Positions 23,075 to 36,140 are shown, counted from the first letter of the stretch. The stretch: DNA of 64,000 nt from Synaphobranchus kaupii (GCA_029718625.1 CM056379.1:53775579-53839578), one strand, 5' to 3'. Numbers and translations: made by a program. The notes: a model not told the origin generated them from the sequence alone.

Positions 23075-23450
23075 AGTTTTTTTTCAAGTTTTTTTTCAAG
23101 CCATATTTAATAAAGTGCTTATTAAAGAGCTCAGCCATGTGTCCTCTGTCCACCACAACCATGCCATCCACCTTCAAGGTGGTAGGGAGCTGAGAAGTAG
23201 GGGTATTGTTTTCCAGACCTTTCACTGTTTACCAAAATATACTTGAGTCAGACCTACATTGTAAAAACTGTGACTTGTAGTATACAGTTTTAGCCTTTCT
23301 GATGGCAAGAGTGCATCTATTTCTAATTTGCCTGAAGGATAGCCAATCAGATTGCCGGCACAAAAATTGCCATTCAAACCATGCAATCCTGTAATGCAGT
23401 GCTCTATGATACTGATGAGCGTGAGGAGAGTCAGCGTGGCAGACACAAGG
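23075..23450 (-). pseudogene. LINE ORF2 fragment (endonuclease-RT linker region)
   Basis: Conceptual reading of the minus strand gives a pattern that recalls L2/jockey-type LINE proteins between endonuclease and RT: a Lys-rich YY motif, then FW..VKGLE, LPTTLKVDGM and MAELFNKHF. It changes frame at least once and has stops. It is a short, old fragment, cut off on one side by the hAT element. Confidence 0.5.
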
Positions 23451-24410
23451 AGGGACAACTCACTGCCTGAGATCTGCTCGTCTGAAGCCCTGCACTCCTT
23501 TTGAAAGAAAGATGAAAGCAGTTCAAAAGTTCACAACCCTATTTACAGCAAACTGCTCTGATATACCCACAACATGAAAATATCAGACGGAACTGTGGCC
23601 AAATTATAAAATATGCCACACATTGTACTGAGACACAGGGCCATTGTGGGGCATTGATGCCAAGTGAGGGTGGCTCAGTGAATTATGTGATATCGAGTCA
23701 CTACAGAAGTACAGGAACGTTCTGCCATGACTTCTGAGTGAACCGAGGGCCAGTCATGGATCACCTAATGGAGACTGCATTTACCCTCAAGAAAAGCTCA
23801 TCTATTGGTCTGGCTTTTTACCTGAGAGCGAGCTTCTACTTTATGAAGGCATTCATTGATATTTGAAAAGACAAGACATAGAAACACAATAAGCAGTATA
23901 GTATACGTAAGTGCAAAGATAATGCATCAGGATCATGGAAGGATAATTTGTTTTAGGGAAAACATGTAAGGCCAGTGCACACACCAACATACACACACCT
24001 CCTTCTTTTGTCTGTTTGTATGTTAGATGCGATATTCTGTATCAGGTACATAAAATTACTGTATCATGCAAAACAACAAATTCCTAATTTTCCCAATTTA
24101 GGTGGTAACTTTTACAATCCTACAATCATGATACAATTTTACTTAATTGTCAGAAAATAGCTAAAATAAATAATCAGGTGCATTCCAGATTGTAGCACTT
24201 TGCAATGCACAATATTTTGGCTTCAGGAGTTGGTTGCCCCAGCTATAGCCTATGTAATTTCAAACGTAGCCTACTTATAACACAATTGTTTATTCAATTC
24301 AGTTTTACATGTTACTAAATGTAAGAGTGTTACATCAGGAAATAAATACAAATTAAGATTTACCAAAAAACACATGGAATAATTTTAGCTCCTCTGTAAA
24401 ATCCAATAAA
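23451..24410. other. Unassigned non-coding DNA
   Basis: No gene or bounded repeat recognised. Confidence 0.35.
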
Positions 24411-24600
24411 GAGCAGATCTAAGGTCAGCTCTTTGGGCCATTGTTATGTACCAAGGCAGCCTTAAAATAAATGGAATGACTCCAAACCTGAAATGGAGTT
24501 TTTTCCAGTTTCAGGTTTGGAATCACTCTGCAGATAAACCATTTATTTTAAGGCAGTGTTGGGACAACAATGGTCCAAAGAGCTGACCTTAGATCAGCTC
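24411..24600. mobile_element. 190-bp near-palindromic hairpin element
   Basis: The two halves fold back on each other. GAGCAGATCTAAGGTCAGCT / AGCTGACCTTAGATCAGCTC are the outer arms, TTAAAATAAATGG / CCATTTATTTTAA the middle, and TCCAAACCTGAAA / TTTCAGGTTTGGA the inner arms, around a short AT-rich loop. It is a foldback miniature element. No clear target duplication could be read, so the superfamily is open. Confidence 0.75.
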
Positions 24601-25326
24601 ATAACATCAGCTGAGCCTACAATAGCTCAGAGTGAATTCTTCCCAAATGGATTATGACTCCTTACTCAGTCACAAACTATTTTATCAAATGCTTTAGCTA
24701 CTGGTACTATGCCTGTGAGGGAAAACGTTACCTCACTAATAAGATAATAATGAGCAATAATAACCTACTCAATTGACAATTACAGTCTTTGCTTCACATA
24801 ATACACATAATGAATAATAATGAATGATTCACAACACCTGAATCATTAAAAAGGTTTCACTGTGACGCCATTTTAAAAATGTGAGCTCATGCCTTTGTTG
24901 TATAAAGAAATGGCTGCACAGTGTTTGAAAGCACATAATACCAGGCAGCCTTTTGGCAACGTAGCCACAGCGGTTCACTCCATTTATTTTAATAACGTTT
25001 TCTCCTAAAGGGAAAATTCTTGTAGAAAATTCTCTTGTCAAAACATCATTTGATAACAATTAAACATGGCATGGAAGGAGACAGATTATTGTTTTGATGT
25101 TTTTTCACAGTACTGGTACAGTCAGGAATTTTTCATATTATCACCAGTATTCAACATTTTGACACATTAAGATTAGATTTTTAAAGACATTCTCACATTC
25201 TCAGACCTAAAAACTATCAAAATAAAAGACATTTTAAGATTTAAAGGAATCCTGAATTTTTTTTTTTGGGAAAATACAAGACACCTCATTCAACTAATTA
25301 ACTAATAATGGTCTTCAATCAAGACC
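24601..25326. other. Unassigned non-coding DNA
   Basis: No gene or bounded repeat recognised. Confidence 0.35.
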
Positions 25327-25814
25327 GGGGCTGCATTGGAATCCAATTTAACACACTCCCTTCCCTTGCTGTCTTCCCTCGAGGGAGCTATCTTGTGATG
25401 CAATTTGGTACGTGCAGCAAGCAAACTTAAAAGGTGCTCTGCAAGGGAGGATTGATGAGAAACAAACAAAAACGGACCCGAACCGCCCTCGCAACATTTC
25501 GGAAGTGCAACACCATAGAGTTGAAATGTGACCACCACATAGTTGGGTGGAGACCTCACACTTTTTCTATGTGGAGCATTGCATTGTGGGATTCCCTTCT
25601 TGCTGGAAGCTTGCATTTTATACCCTTGGTGGAAGGGAGGATAAACAAGGGAGTGAGGGAATATACAGTACTCCCTCCCCTTTGTTAAATTGCATCTGAA
25701 TCACACTTGGTGTGGCTGCCATATTTCATCCTGGCATTTTGGGGATTCCCCCCTTTGAAGCAAGGGAAGGGAATGACAAGAAGAAAGGATAAATTTCGGA
25801 TCCGAACGCAGCCC
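25327..25814. mobile_element. Candidate hAT-like miniature element
   Basis: GGGCTGCATTGGAATCC at the left and GGATCCGAACGCAGCCC at the right are inverted partners over about 17 bp. Internal CTCCCTTCCCTT and AAGGGAAGGGA words mirror each other. Flanks do not show a clear 8-bp duplication. Confidence 0.5.
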
Positions 25815-27176
25815 TAGAATCAGGTGTCTTAGTGCTGGCTTAAAACAAAAACCCGCACCCACACCGTCCCTTTTCGGATATGGTTCCCCACCCCTGGTTT
25901 AGAGGTAGCTACATTCAGAACTATCATTGGCAATAACCATTTATCTGCTGTGCGAATTTCAATGTGTTTTCACCTGGTAATATAAAGACTAAATTAAATA
26001 AAAAAGTGTTTAAAAAACATTCATGATACTTTCTATAAACTAAAATGGAAATTTTTGTCTCTAAATTCTTACATATTTGTGCTTCGTATTGCAATCTCTC
26101 TAGTTTGATTACTGATCTAATTTTCTCCCATGTTTATCCCTAGTTTCCTGTTTATGTCTCATTTTCCCAGTTTGGTGTTTTACTTTGCATTGTTCCCTCG
26201 TGTTATTTTGCTTTTCACCTTTAGGGCTCCATTTTCCGGCTGGTGCATGGCGTGCAGCGAACCGTTGCACTGGCAAACTGGCAATTTCATCATGGATTTT
26301 CATACTCCCGAGCCTGTTTGACTTGCCAAAGTGGGAGGAGAGCCGCTGTGTGGGGTGTTGCCTATTCAAAACCCAATAAACTGTTTTCGTGGATCATATG
26401 CCGTCTGATTTGACTAATATAAATCCCCCAAGCAGGAAAAATGCATACTTTGCATTTATTGAGCATTGTCTTTTCTTTTTTATGTTAGGCTGATTCCTTT
26501 ATGTACTTCTGTTTTTAATTGTTTATTGCTGTTATTATACTGTATTGTGGTTCCGGGGGTAGGCTACTGTATTCCGTTATTTTTCTTACACCCGTCTTTA
26601 ATGAGAAGATATAAAGTCAGCTGTGCGATGCTGATGTGGACACTACAATATTTGTAGTATTGTAGCATTTGTTACGGAAAGTGAAGCTCGTTTCAAAAGA
26701 TGTAGACTACTCACTGTAGGCTACAAAACTGTAAATAGTAGGCTAGGTCCTAATTATGATTATCAATATTCTGCGCTGTAAAAAATCTCGTAAGAAAACG
26801 GTGAAAAGTCTGCCATATTGCCAGTGAAAAAACATTTAATGAATGTATAAATGCTGTTATTTTGGGGGATGGCCTTTAAATAATTAGTTATTGCTATGAC
26901 TTTGACAGTGTTTTGAATTTTTTAATTAAATCAATTGTGTTGTATCATTGTAGTGCCTATGAATAAAGATACTGTACACCCTGGGCAAGCATGGACAGAT
27001 GGATTAACTCACATTTCTGATTTTCTATAATTCACATAATGTCCAAATGCACAATTGAATGCTTGATTCGTGTAAATGTTTGCGCATAATATCAATGCAT
27101 ATGCATATGCATCAATCGATATCTCCGCCGTTTCAAAACCAATCTCAGTGCCATTTCACAGATTGACTACAATCGC
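25815..27176. other. Unassigned non-coding DNA
   Basis: No gene. Overlapping opposite-strand frames around 26109-26379 have no recognisable domain. Confidence 0.35.
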
Positions 27177-27611
27177 CATTACATTACATTACATTCATTT
27201 AGCAGACGCTTTTATCCAAAGTGACGTACAGTAAGTGCATACAGAGACATCATCAAGATCACTACAGAACAGACAAGACAAAGCACGTCCTTCCCATAAT
27301 GTAGCAGCTATCCCTAGTAATGAACGTTGACTGTAGTTCACAGTAAGCTGTGGGTAAATCAGCAATACTACACTTCTATTCTAAATACTATTATAAACTA
27401 TAATAAACAGGAAAACACAGGGAACTAGTAAACACAGGGAACTGATATTCCTAGGTTAGGATATCAGTCAAGGTGGAGTCTGAAGAGGTGTGTCTTCAGG
27501 CCTCGACGGAATGCAGGCAGGGTTGGAGTAGAACGTAGGGGAATGGGAAGTTCATTCCACCACTGAGGAGCTAAGGTGGAAAAACTCCGCAGTCGGGACA
27601 AGCGAGAACCA
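27177..27611 (-). mobile_element. L2-type LINE, 3' fragment
   Basis: Read on the minus strand, the element ends with GGATAAAAGCGTCTGCTAAAT and an (ATGTA)n-type tail (plus strand ATTACATTACATTACATTC), the 3' tail of UnaL2-type L2 LINEs. It matches 53845-54335 closely, including GCTGTGGGTAAATCAGCAA and AGTCGGGACAAGCGAGA. It is truncated at about 435 bp, so only 3' UTR and the extreme end of ORF2 are present. Confidence 0.8.
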
Positions 27612-29455
27612 TGGGCTTACCAAATACCCATGTAGGGTACCCCCTAAAAAGTAGCATAAAAAATTAAAAACTTTTTTGCGTGAACATAAGTCCAATGGAT
27701 CCCGACACAAGACCCCTCATTCTGTCAGTCATCATGAGACATGCATACTTTTTATACTTTCGTGGCTGTAGACTTTATCAAATTTGAATGAGCCATAGAC
27801 TTAACATTGGAGGAACAACATGCTAACCTACAAATCTGGATAGCCTCTCAACAGTAGAATAATTCCATCATTCTAAATGAACGTGAGAACAATGGGTTAT
27901 GATAGGCACACCGACATTCAAAAGTTAGCTAGTTGCTTTTGCTTTAGCCCCCCTAAAATTTACTGTAGCCCCCCTAAGTATTTTTTTAAGCCACTAACTT
28001 TAATCATTACATTTTTTTTTCAGAATTATTTGATAAAATGTGCCATCGAGACTGCAGAATAATAACACACACACGGGAAAATCCGGCGCTAGAACCCGAG
28101 GGAGGCTGCTAGAGCCCTAATCTAGTGCAGCCATTGGTTAGAGTGCAGTGTGGTGCACGCACTGAGCTGCGTGACCCCTCAATTCAAATGACTGCTTTTT
28201 ATGCTTTTTATTGAAATGCTACATAGGTAACTTAATTGATAAAGCTACAAAAGTGTGATGGTTTTTTTCTAATGACAGGGAGAAGCTTATGGGAGAGTAA
28301 CGTTCACTCTAAGGACCCCCCCTGGTCCACACCACCGCTGAGTCCTTGTGACATTAAATATGAAGTTGGAGACACTAAGAAGATATAGCCCAGTGAGGGA
28401 TTTAAAGGTTAACTTCAGGACCTCTGTACTTTTGTAAGCCAGAAAGCTATAGCTAGCTTTCGCCATAGCTTTTTTCAGATTAAATAGGCGGTTAGCTTTG
28501 AGAGAAGTGTGATGCAGTCCATAGGGTGGCCAACTCTCCAGCCACTTATGGCTCCCCCCAGTTGGGGCTTTATTCCTCAGCCACAGCACCTTATGAGCCG
28601 TCATCCCTACTCTGTTACCCTCTCTGTGCTTTCTGCCTGTCTGAATAAAGCAAAAGCTACGAAACGAGGGACTGTTCACTCTTCCTTTAAAGGGAAAAAA
28701 TAGTTGACTACCTTGGGGATGTTACATACAGAATAATTTATACCACAAAATTTCAAAACGCCGTTCAGCTTGTTCACAAGAGTTATTGCAATTAACCAGG
28801 TGCGGGAAATTAGGAAAGAAAGGACGAAAACCCAGAACGGAAGACGCAAAAACAAGGCAAGAGCGCCCCCACGCTGCCCAGTGGAAGAACGACCGCAGAA
28901 ACAAAAGAAGGCTAAAAACCCAAGACAACTACAGCAATAGATTGACAATGTACTGTATGGTTAACGGTAAAAAGATACAATTTTCTGAGTCAAGTAATGG
29001 TAAATATGAAACAAAAAGGTGACTTCACTTCTCACACTACCCTCATCTCTAATTTGCTGGCACACCTGTGCACCTAGTGGCGTAATTTCAGAAAACAGTA
29101 GGGTATGGCAAGTAAGCTGGGGGGTGAAATGCTCGAGTGATTAAAAAAAACACCTTTTAAATAGCGGATTTTGGTGACTTCTAAAGAAATATTTTTCTAA
29201 AAATGATCTATCATTAGTTGTAGACTAATCGCGATTAGCATTTAGCTATCTAATGTGGTAAAACATACTAAACAATGTATATTAGGTAGGTTGACAAACA
29301 TTCTTAAATTGAGCAAAAAACTAGTTAATTTCATAGACATTAGTCTCTGATCTTTGCACTTGCTAGCTGGATAGCATATGTAGTTGTAGCTCATTTTTCC
29401 TATTCCCTTCTTGCAGCAATAAAAAACAATTCCCACATTAGATTGTAATGGTGGC
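27612..29455. other. Unassigned non-coding DNA
   Basis: No gene recognised. The longest frame (28287-28679, minus, 130 residues) shows no known domain. Confidence 0.35.
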
Positions 29456-29918
29456 GTGACGTGCGAGGTAGGAGGAGCCAAACGCAGCAAGGGGATTAAT
29501 TAAGCCCTAAGGCCACTAAGGCGGGAAACCCCGCAGTTAAGGGAGGGAGACAAGACAGGGAACACACGTACCAAAGCTACTAACCGGCTCACTGTCACAC
29601 ACCAATGAGTAGAATCGCAAACGCCAGGTTTCTCAGTAAGAAAACCAAATAAGGCTAATGGAACAAAGAACTGCTACCCTATACTTCTACGAACTAAGTA
29701 ACTCAGTAAAAGCGCGAACGCCCGATCTCCCAGGAGAAACATTTTACAGGTGAATAGAGCAGAGATCTGCGGTCCCATACCTCTACGAGCTAAGTAACTA
29801 AAGAGCCAGCAATAATAAACGCCCTGCCTCGGTAACGAGACGCATAAGAACAGGCGAGCAGCATCAATGGTACAAATAAAACACACAACCAACAAACCCT
29901 GCAAAATAATATACAAGG

Positions 29919-30465
29919 AGGCGAAAAGAACAGAGATCTAACGTTCCAAGGCTACTCTCAAACTCGCAGTCACACACAAACATGTCCACAACATCGCCCA
30001 GTCTTCCCTATAGGAAGACATGTACCGAATGACGAAACAGAACTACAGTTCCGAACCAAAATTTCCAAAAGCTCCATGTACGGAGACAGGTACCCGAAGG
30101 ACGAACAGGACAGGTGCACCGGACATTTACCGGCTAAAAGACTAACGCGAAATAGAAAATACACGCCCTGCCTCTCAGAATAAAGGAGAATGTAACGAGG
30201 CAAAACGAAACAGAGAGCTAATGTTCCAAGGCTACTTTCAGAGACTCGCAGTCAAACGCAAACATGTCAACAAAATCGCCCAAGCTCCATATGAGGAGAG
30301 ACATACCCGGAGAATGCACAGAACTACAGTTCTGAACACAATCGTCCCGCAGGTAAAAAGGACGAAACAGGACAGCTGCACCGGACATTTACCGGCTAAA
30401 AGACTAACGCGAGTTAAATAGAAAATACACGCCCTGCCTCTCAAAATAAGTAAAGCCCTACCTGT
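29919..30465. repeat. Tandem duplication, period about 280 bp
   Basis: Two diverged copies, 29919-30190 and 30198-30465, share in order GTTCCAAGGCTACT, GACTCGCAGTCA, AAACATGTC, AACTACAGTTC, GACAG.TGCACCGGACATTT and ACGCCCTGCCTCTCA. Shorter echoes (CGCCCGATCTC, CGCCCTGCCTCGGTAACGAG) extend from about 29620 to 30500, suggesting an array of older units. No coding frame runs through it. Confidence 0.65.
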
Positions 30466-31247
30466 CAGTACAATAAAAACACCCGGTCTCTTAGTAAGAA
30501 ATGACTATACAAATACATCCACAAACAAACAAAGACTCCTCTCGCTTACACGGAAGAAAGCAGACAGAGAAAGAAAGAAGAGACAGAGAAGGCAAAAGGG
30601 TCTAGGCAACGGAAGAAAGGAAAACCCAGAAAGCAGAGACAGAAAAGAGCCAGGGGGGAAAAGTGCTAATATATCCACAAAGGCAAGTCCCACACTACTC
30701 CAATAAAACACTCTGGAGCAAAAATGGTCTCCTAAAAAACCTAGACCTAATCGTACTGGCTAAGCAATCAAAGGGCAAAATAATACCGCACACAAAATAA
30801 TGCAAATAATGCCAGACAATACAAATTAAAATCAAAGCCCAGAACGGAGGAACACATGGGCTTAAATAGCTCCAGGGTAACCACACACAGGTGAGATGCT
30901 GAGAGAAACTCTGCAATTAAGACGGGGCGGAGCAAACATCCACTAAAAGGGCAGCGCCCTCGCGTGGCTACCAAGGAAACCGACTGCAAGGGAAAAAGGG
31001 TCACAAACCTTGACATAGACTAATGTAAATTAATTATTAACTTCATTTTTGTTTTTTTAAGCAAGATTTTCAGGACTGACCTGTAAAGTTTTGCTGTCTG
31101 CTGGCTAGCTAGCTGCTAGTCAACTAACAGTTAGCTAGCGTTAGCAGGATAGGTTAACGTGCCGGCGAAAGTGATTCGCAGGAACCAAACACCAATTCTG
31201 AGTGAATGAGCAAAATATTTCAACAGTAGTAGCATAATGGGTAAACC
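30466..31247. other. Unassigned non-coding DNA
   Basis: A purine-rich plus strand (30540-30660) is followed by AT-rich sequence. The minus-strand frames at 30505-31016 are Leu/Phe/Ser-rich readings of that composition and I do not accept them as genes. Confidence 0.4.
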
Positions 31248-31251
31248 TTAA

Positions 31252-32902
31252 AGGTATACTATGTAGTTTCAGAACACTAGATGGCGATATTGAGCACGTA
31301 GGAGAAAAGGGCTCCCCGAAAATTGCTTATCACGTGTTCTTCTCAGACGCGCATTACGACACACGAGCATTGTAGTGACGTTTCACACAGACGTTTCTCT
31401 GACCGTGGACTCAATTCAATTCGCTTTATTGGCATGACAAGACATTGAATCTGTATTGTCAAAGCATACTGCATTAAATCATTCGAAGACATACATCTAA
31501 CTCTGAACAATACAAAACCGCAAAGACTAGAAACGAATGAACAGTAACCATACATGAAAACAAGAACTTTTCTTTGATTATGGATTTAGAAATAACAATA
31601 ATGTAGAATAATAAAGTACAATTAAAAATAATAATTATCAATAGAAATGATAATAATGATGATGAGAACGACAGATATGATCTTATAAAGTGAATATAAT
31701 ATAAAAAATTAAAATTGGTTTATAATGATCTCTGTCACTCACTGTCCCTAAGACGATGGCAGGCAGGTATATATTGTGCTGCCAACTCACAGCACGTCCT
31801 CTCCTCTCCTAAGAGGATGGGGAGTTTTTGGATGTCTGTAAAATGTTTTAATTGAGGGTATCTCTGATTTATTTTGGGAAAATATTTATATATAAATATT
31901 AGGTGTAACAGTACACAAAAGTCACAGTTCGGTACGTACTTCGGTTTTGAAGTCACGCTTCGGTAACAGTGTATAATTCCTGCGTCGTGGATTGTCTAGG
32001 CTACACTCGGACTCAGATAAGCGTATCTTTTTTCATTGCTTTCAGCTGTTGTTAGTTAATTGAACAGATTGGAGTCACTCGGTAGCTTAGTTTATTTTTA
32101 ATTGTTTGCAGTTAGTCCGTAGCTTGCTCGCTGTAGTTGGGCCAGCTACCCGTCTTTTGTGTTGCTAATTTAGTTGGAACCAGTTTCACCTGTGTGTATA
32201 TTAAGTGTGTTTGCAGCTCATCACCTCAGAGTGAGTTCTAATTCAACTAGTTCTAATTAGCAACACAAAAGACAGGTAGCTGGCCCAATTACAGCGAGCA
32301 AGCTACGGACTAACTGCAAACAATTCAAAATAAACTAAGCTACCGAGTGACTCCAATCTGTCCAATTAACTAACAACAGCTGAAAGCAATGAAAAAAGAT
32401 ACGCTTATCTGAGTCCGAGTGTAGCCTAGACGATCCACGTCGCAGCAATTATGCACTCTGTTACCGAAGTGTGACTTCAAAACCGAAGTATGTACCGAAC
32501 CGTGACTTTTGTGTACTGTTACACCCCTAATAAATATTTAATATACATATTAGGAAAATAGTTAGCGTATTTGCGTGAGGAATGTTTCAGTCCTAAGCTA
32601 AAATAAGAGTTTACCTGGAAGCCTGCCCACATGGCCTAGCCATGTCAATCAAATGAGCAGGAACCGCCCATTCATGACGTTTACACCTTTTTAGCTGTTT
32701 CTAGCTTTAAAAATGGCGGCGGGATGTCAACAGTGTAACATTCAAAATATTAACAAAAAAACACTTTGCGAACGACTTATGAGGTAGGAAATACATTCAA
32801 CATGTTTATTAGACTACAAGGACACATACAATGTTTTTTGGGGAGAAAATTTGAATGTAAACCAAGAACGAGTTATATGCAATGAAACTACATAGCATAC
32901 CT
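31252..32902. mobile_element. TTAA-flanked non-autonomous element (Kolobok- or piggyBac-like)
   Basis: The ends AGGTATACTATGTAGTTTCA and TGAAACTACATAGCATACCT are 20-bp inverted repeats with one mismatch. TTAA lies directly outside both (31248-31251 and 32903-32906). TTAA targets fit Kolobok and piggyBac; the AGG-type start favours Kolobok. It contains the hAT element at 31900-32529, so its own length is about 1.0 kb. There is no transposase frame. Confidence 0.75.
31900..32529. mobile_element. hAT foldback element with about 270-bp inverted repeats
   Basis: A 630-bp element has ends TAGGTGTAACAGTACAC and GTGTACTGTTACACCCCTA and perfect 8-bp duplications ATAAATAT at 31892-31899 and 32530-32537. 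The two arms (about 31900-32168 and 32262-32529) are inverted copies of each other nearly to the centre, including TAGCTTGCTCGCTGTA and ACGCTTATCTGAGTCCGAGT. Nothing is encoded. It is nested inside the TTAA element. Confidence 0.9.
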
Positions 32903-32906
32903 TTAA

Positions 32907-33843
32907 GCTATTGCTAGTGTTTTGCCTGACTTTTACTGGGACAGGGAATCGGGAAGGTGCACTCTCCCTCTACAGGCAGAGTAGCAGGACAGCAGAGAAG
33001 CCACTCCGGAATTGCCTTTGAAACCGGAGGCTAGGATATCGCAAGAGCCATACTCTGCCAAACCCAATTGACGCCACTGTGTGCACCCATGCATGCATTT
33101 ATGCAAATATGTATTATTTTTGTATTTTGCTCAATCAGATTTGCAACAGATTTGATAGATTTAACACACAACCCTCTGTTATAGACACACACACATGCAA
33201 TAAGGTTGCAACACTGTTACATTCCAAGCATCGTGAACCTGTCTGCTCCTGCTTTCCCATCCTCTTTACCCTCTGTAGTGGCAACCTGCACTGTTTTTTT
33301 TTTTAACACTTTTATTGCAAAAATTAAACATAATTAATTTAGATACATCTTAGATTGTACATTGCAATATCTTTATAAGTGTATTTTTACTTTTTTTTTT
33401 TGAGTGAGAAAGTGACTAGTGAAACACAAGAAAAAGTAAATAAATAAATAAATAAAATAAGAATAAATTCAATTACATTAATAATAAGTAAATAGCATTT
33501 CAGCATTTGTGTACACATTTTCCTACATGCTAGTTAGATATCAGGGAATCAATGCAAAACAATGTGTACATCTAAAATTTAAGGAGAGAAAAAAAAAAAC
33601 ATAAATAACAATACTACTGAATTTATAATATCTGGTTGGCTAGGAGATCATTTGAACAATCCCCACTTACTACACACCCGCATTGACCTACGAGCCCAGA
33701 CATGTACTCCCACACAAACACATATATACAGACAGACATACTCATAAACTAATCTGAAATAAATTATAGTCCATATGCACATCAAAAGGTCCAATAGATT
33801 TATTACAATTAGAATTATTATTTTTATTTTATTTTATTCCCCC
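32907..33843. other. Unassigned DNA, probably including LINE 3' UTR
   Basis: No gene. An AAATAAATAAATAAATAAA run lies at about 33437-33458. Since the L1-like frame ends at 33844 on the minus strand, part of 33300-33843 is likely its 3' untranslated region, but I cannot place the end. Confidence 0.4.
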
Positions 33844-34105
33844 TCAGGGAGTGCAATACCATCTATTCCACCTCTTTTCAAATTGCATATCCTGGTTCTT
33901 GATTTTATAACTCAACCTTTCCATTTCCAATATCTCTTCTACTGTATACCTCCAATTTTGTATTGTTGGAGAGGTAGTTCTCAGCCAATACCTAGTCACC
34001 TGCTTCATGGCTGCTGTTCTTAATATACGATACAGATATTTATCAGATACCTGATTTATTTCTAGGGGTGCAATGCCAAGTAGAATGCATTTGGGTTCTA
34101 TATAC
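33844..34105 (-). pseudogene. L1-like ORF2, extreme C-terminus
   Basis: A frame of about 90 residues, rich in Trp and charged residues, ends with the arrangement W...TVEEILEMERLSYKIKNQ...KRW, the usual last segment of L1 ORF2 proteins. It runs open to a stop at 33844 and continues, beyond element X, with the block at 39164-40497. Confidence 0.75.
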
Positions 34106-35553
34106 TGTAGTGTCGTTAGGTACATTAAGAATTTGGCAGTGAAGACAGATAGTTAAAATGTCTTAACAGTCATCACATGGAGGCACCAATGCATGTGCAG
34201 AATATATATATATTTATATATGGCTTAAAACTAGGTGCAAAAGTATAATTAATCAGTCTCATAAAATTAATTAAATCATGATTATAAATTTCAATGTTAA
34301 CTATTAAAATAATAATCAATAACTTAATCTGAAGGCGTAAGTTCTTTTGGAGGATAGGCTCAAATGTTTATCCAAACAACAATCAGACCGAGGAACAGGT
34401 TTGATAAAATACAATTTATTAAACAACAAACATCTAAACTAACATCCTAAAAACAGTGAATGATATGGAAAGCTAAATGAAGTGTAGACAAAGAATGAGG
34501 CATATACAATTCACAGTTCTATTTCTGTATGTGCGCCAGACACGTGGTGTTCAGACCTCACAAGACCGTACCTTGAGGGGGGAATACAAATCTAGCTTTA
34601 GCATGAAGCTAACGTGGCCTGAAACCTGGTGTGTATTGAGGCTTTAGAAATTTAGCTACATCTAGCTAAATCCCAGGCTCCTATCCTATATCTGATGGGT
34701 TAGGTGTTAGTACAAAGATTGCATGCACCGATCTCGATTTAAAAGGGAGGCGGATTGTAAATTAGTTTTAGAGTAAGTTAAAGTAGGCTCTGTAACTTTA
34801 GCTTATGCGAGGCTAATTGGCTGTCGATAGCCTACAAGCCATGTGTTGAGTTATAAGTTAACGTTACTCTAAATGCACACAATGGATGCAATCAACTATG
34901 TAATTACATTGACAGCAAACATTACACAAAAGTTTAACTAACTATTGCCTAGATGTTCATGTCAGTCTTACTGTACTGAAGTTGCTACAGGAAAGAGTCC
35001 ATGGCTTTGATGATGTCCGGAAAGTTCTGTTTGGATTGGATTGCCCCTTTTTCTCCGTCCTTGCGGGAAGAACAGCTTGCTTGCTTCCAGGTCCTTTGGT
35101 GAGTTGTTGCTGGAAACTTGCCGTTGGAGTACTTCTGTCGGTTCAACAAGTGGTTTCCTTGGGTTTCTTTGCGGTTTGTGGTAACGTAGGCTACACACGT
35201 TTCTCTGGCTGTCGCTTTAAGGCTACACCGTATGACGGTAGCCCATTTTAGTGGCTTTCGCGGACACGCTAACTGAGAGCTGGGTGAAAAACCAGTCGTT
35301 GTGGCCGCATAACCCAAGGGAGAGAGGGTTCTCTCAATAGAGTCTGGCTGCAGACATCCACCGTGAAGCCCCACGTCCACCGCCAGGCCCCTCGGGGCCT
35401 GAGCATGGACCTGGAAGTTGCGTCATGTGCCCTGGCGTCACTTCCGACCACATGCATGGACCTTTTCGTTATTTCCCCATTCTGTTTGCGAACACAACAG
35501 ATGAGCCGGACGCATCACCTTTTGTCGATGCTAATTTGTTCTGTTCGTAATAA

Positions 35554-35586
35554 ATGGATTTCAACGAGCCGACAACTCCCACCAAG
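35554..35586 (+). CDS. Putative first coding exon in left arm of Y
   Basis: An ATG opens MDFNEPTTPTK, ending in AAG at 35586 followed by a good splice donor GTAAAT. The inverted arm at 38682-38650 has the near-identical exon (MDFNEPTSANK pattern, with its ATG changed to GTG) and the same donor. Conservation of both frame and donor in two diverged arms supports a real exon. Exon 2 in this arm begins at 36053. What the protein does is unknown. Confidence 0.45.
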
Positions 35587-36052
35587 GTAAATGATGCCAA
35601 TGTTATGTTGAAACCAATAACGTTAACGTTAAGCAGCAGACAACAACTTAAGACTATGAGTTGGCTAGCTAGCTCACGTTAGCAAATTAACACTAATGTG
35701 ACCAACTTGTATGTTGTTTTTTCCATTGCTGTTTATTTGTAGCGCAGCAAACGTTTGCAATCGTGATAAGTCATGAATCATAATGTTTGTGTAACGTAAC
35801 TAGCTAACGTAAGCTAACGTTAAGTAGTAACTAGCTTTCTAACCATTAGTGTTTGTCCAATGGCAGTTAAGTAACGACATACTTTATATATTGTTTGTTT
35901 TACAAACAGTTTTATGTGTGTTGCTAATGTAACGTTAACGTTATGTATGTAACAGATAGCCAACATGTAATGTTATTATTGGCAATCATTATTTGTACGA
36001 ACGTGTTAAGTTATTGTACTTATTCTGTTATGTTTTTGTTTTTTTTTTACAG

Positions 36053-36140
36053 ATGCATCATTCCATTCTACAGGGAAATTCAAATTTACAACTTGACAGA
36101 TGCACAACCTGCTGCAAATTGTATCACTGTCCACTTTAAC
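36053..36140 (+). pseudogene. Exon 2 fragment in left arm of Y
   Basis: A polypyrimidine tract and TTTTTTTTTACAG acceptor (ending at 36052) precede a frame starting MHHSILQGNSN. It continues to LYHCPL and then hits TAA where the arm homology ends. The phase fits exon 1 (33 nt, phase 0). This side cannot complete the zinc-finger motif seen in the right arm. Confidence 0.5.

Noticed and set aside
25327..25814. Exact 8-bp duplication for this element
   Set aside because: Several alignments of the flanks were tried by eye; none gave a convincing match, so only the inverted ends are claimed.
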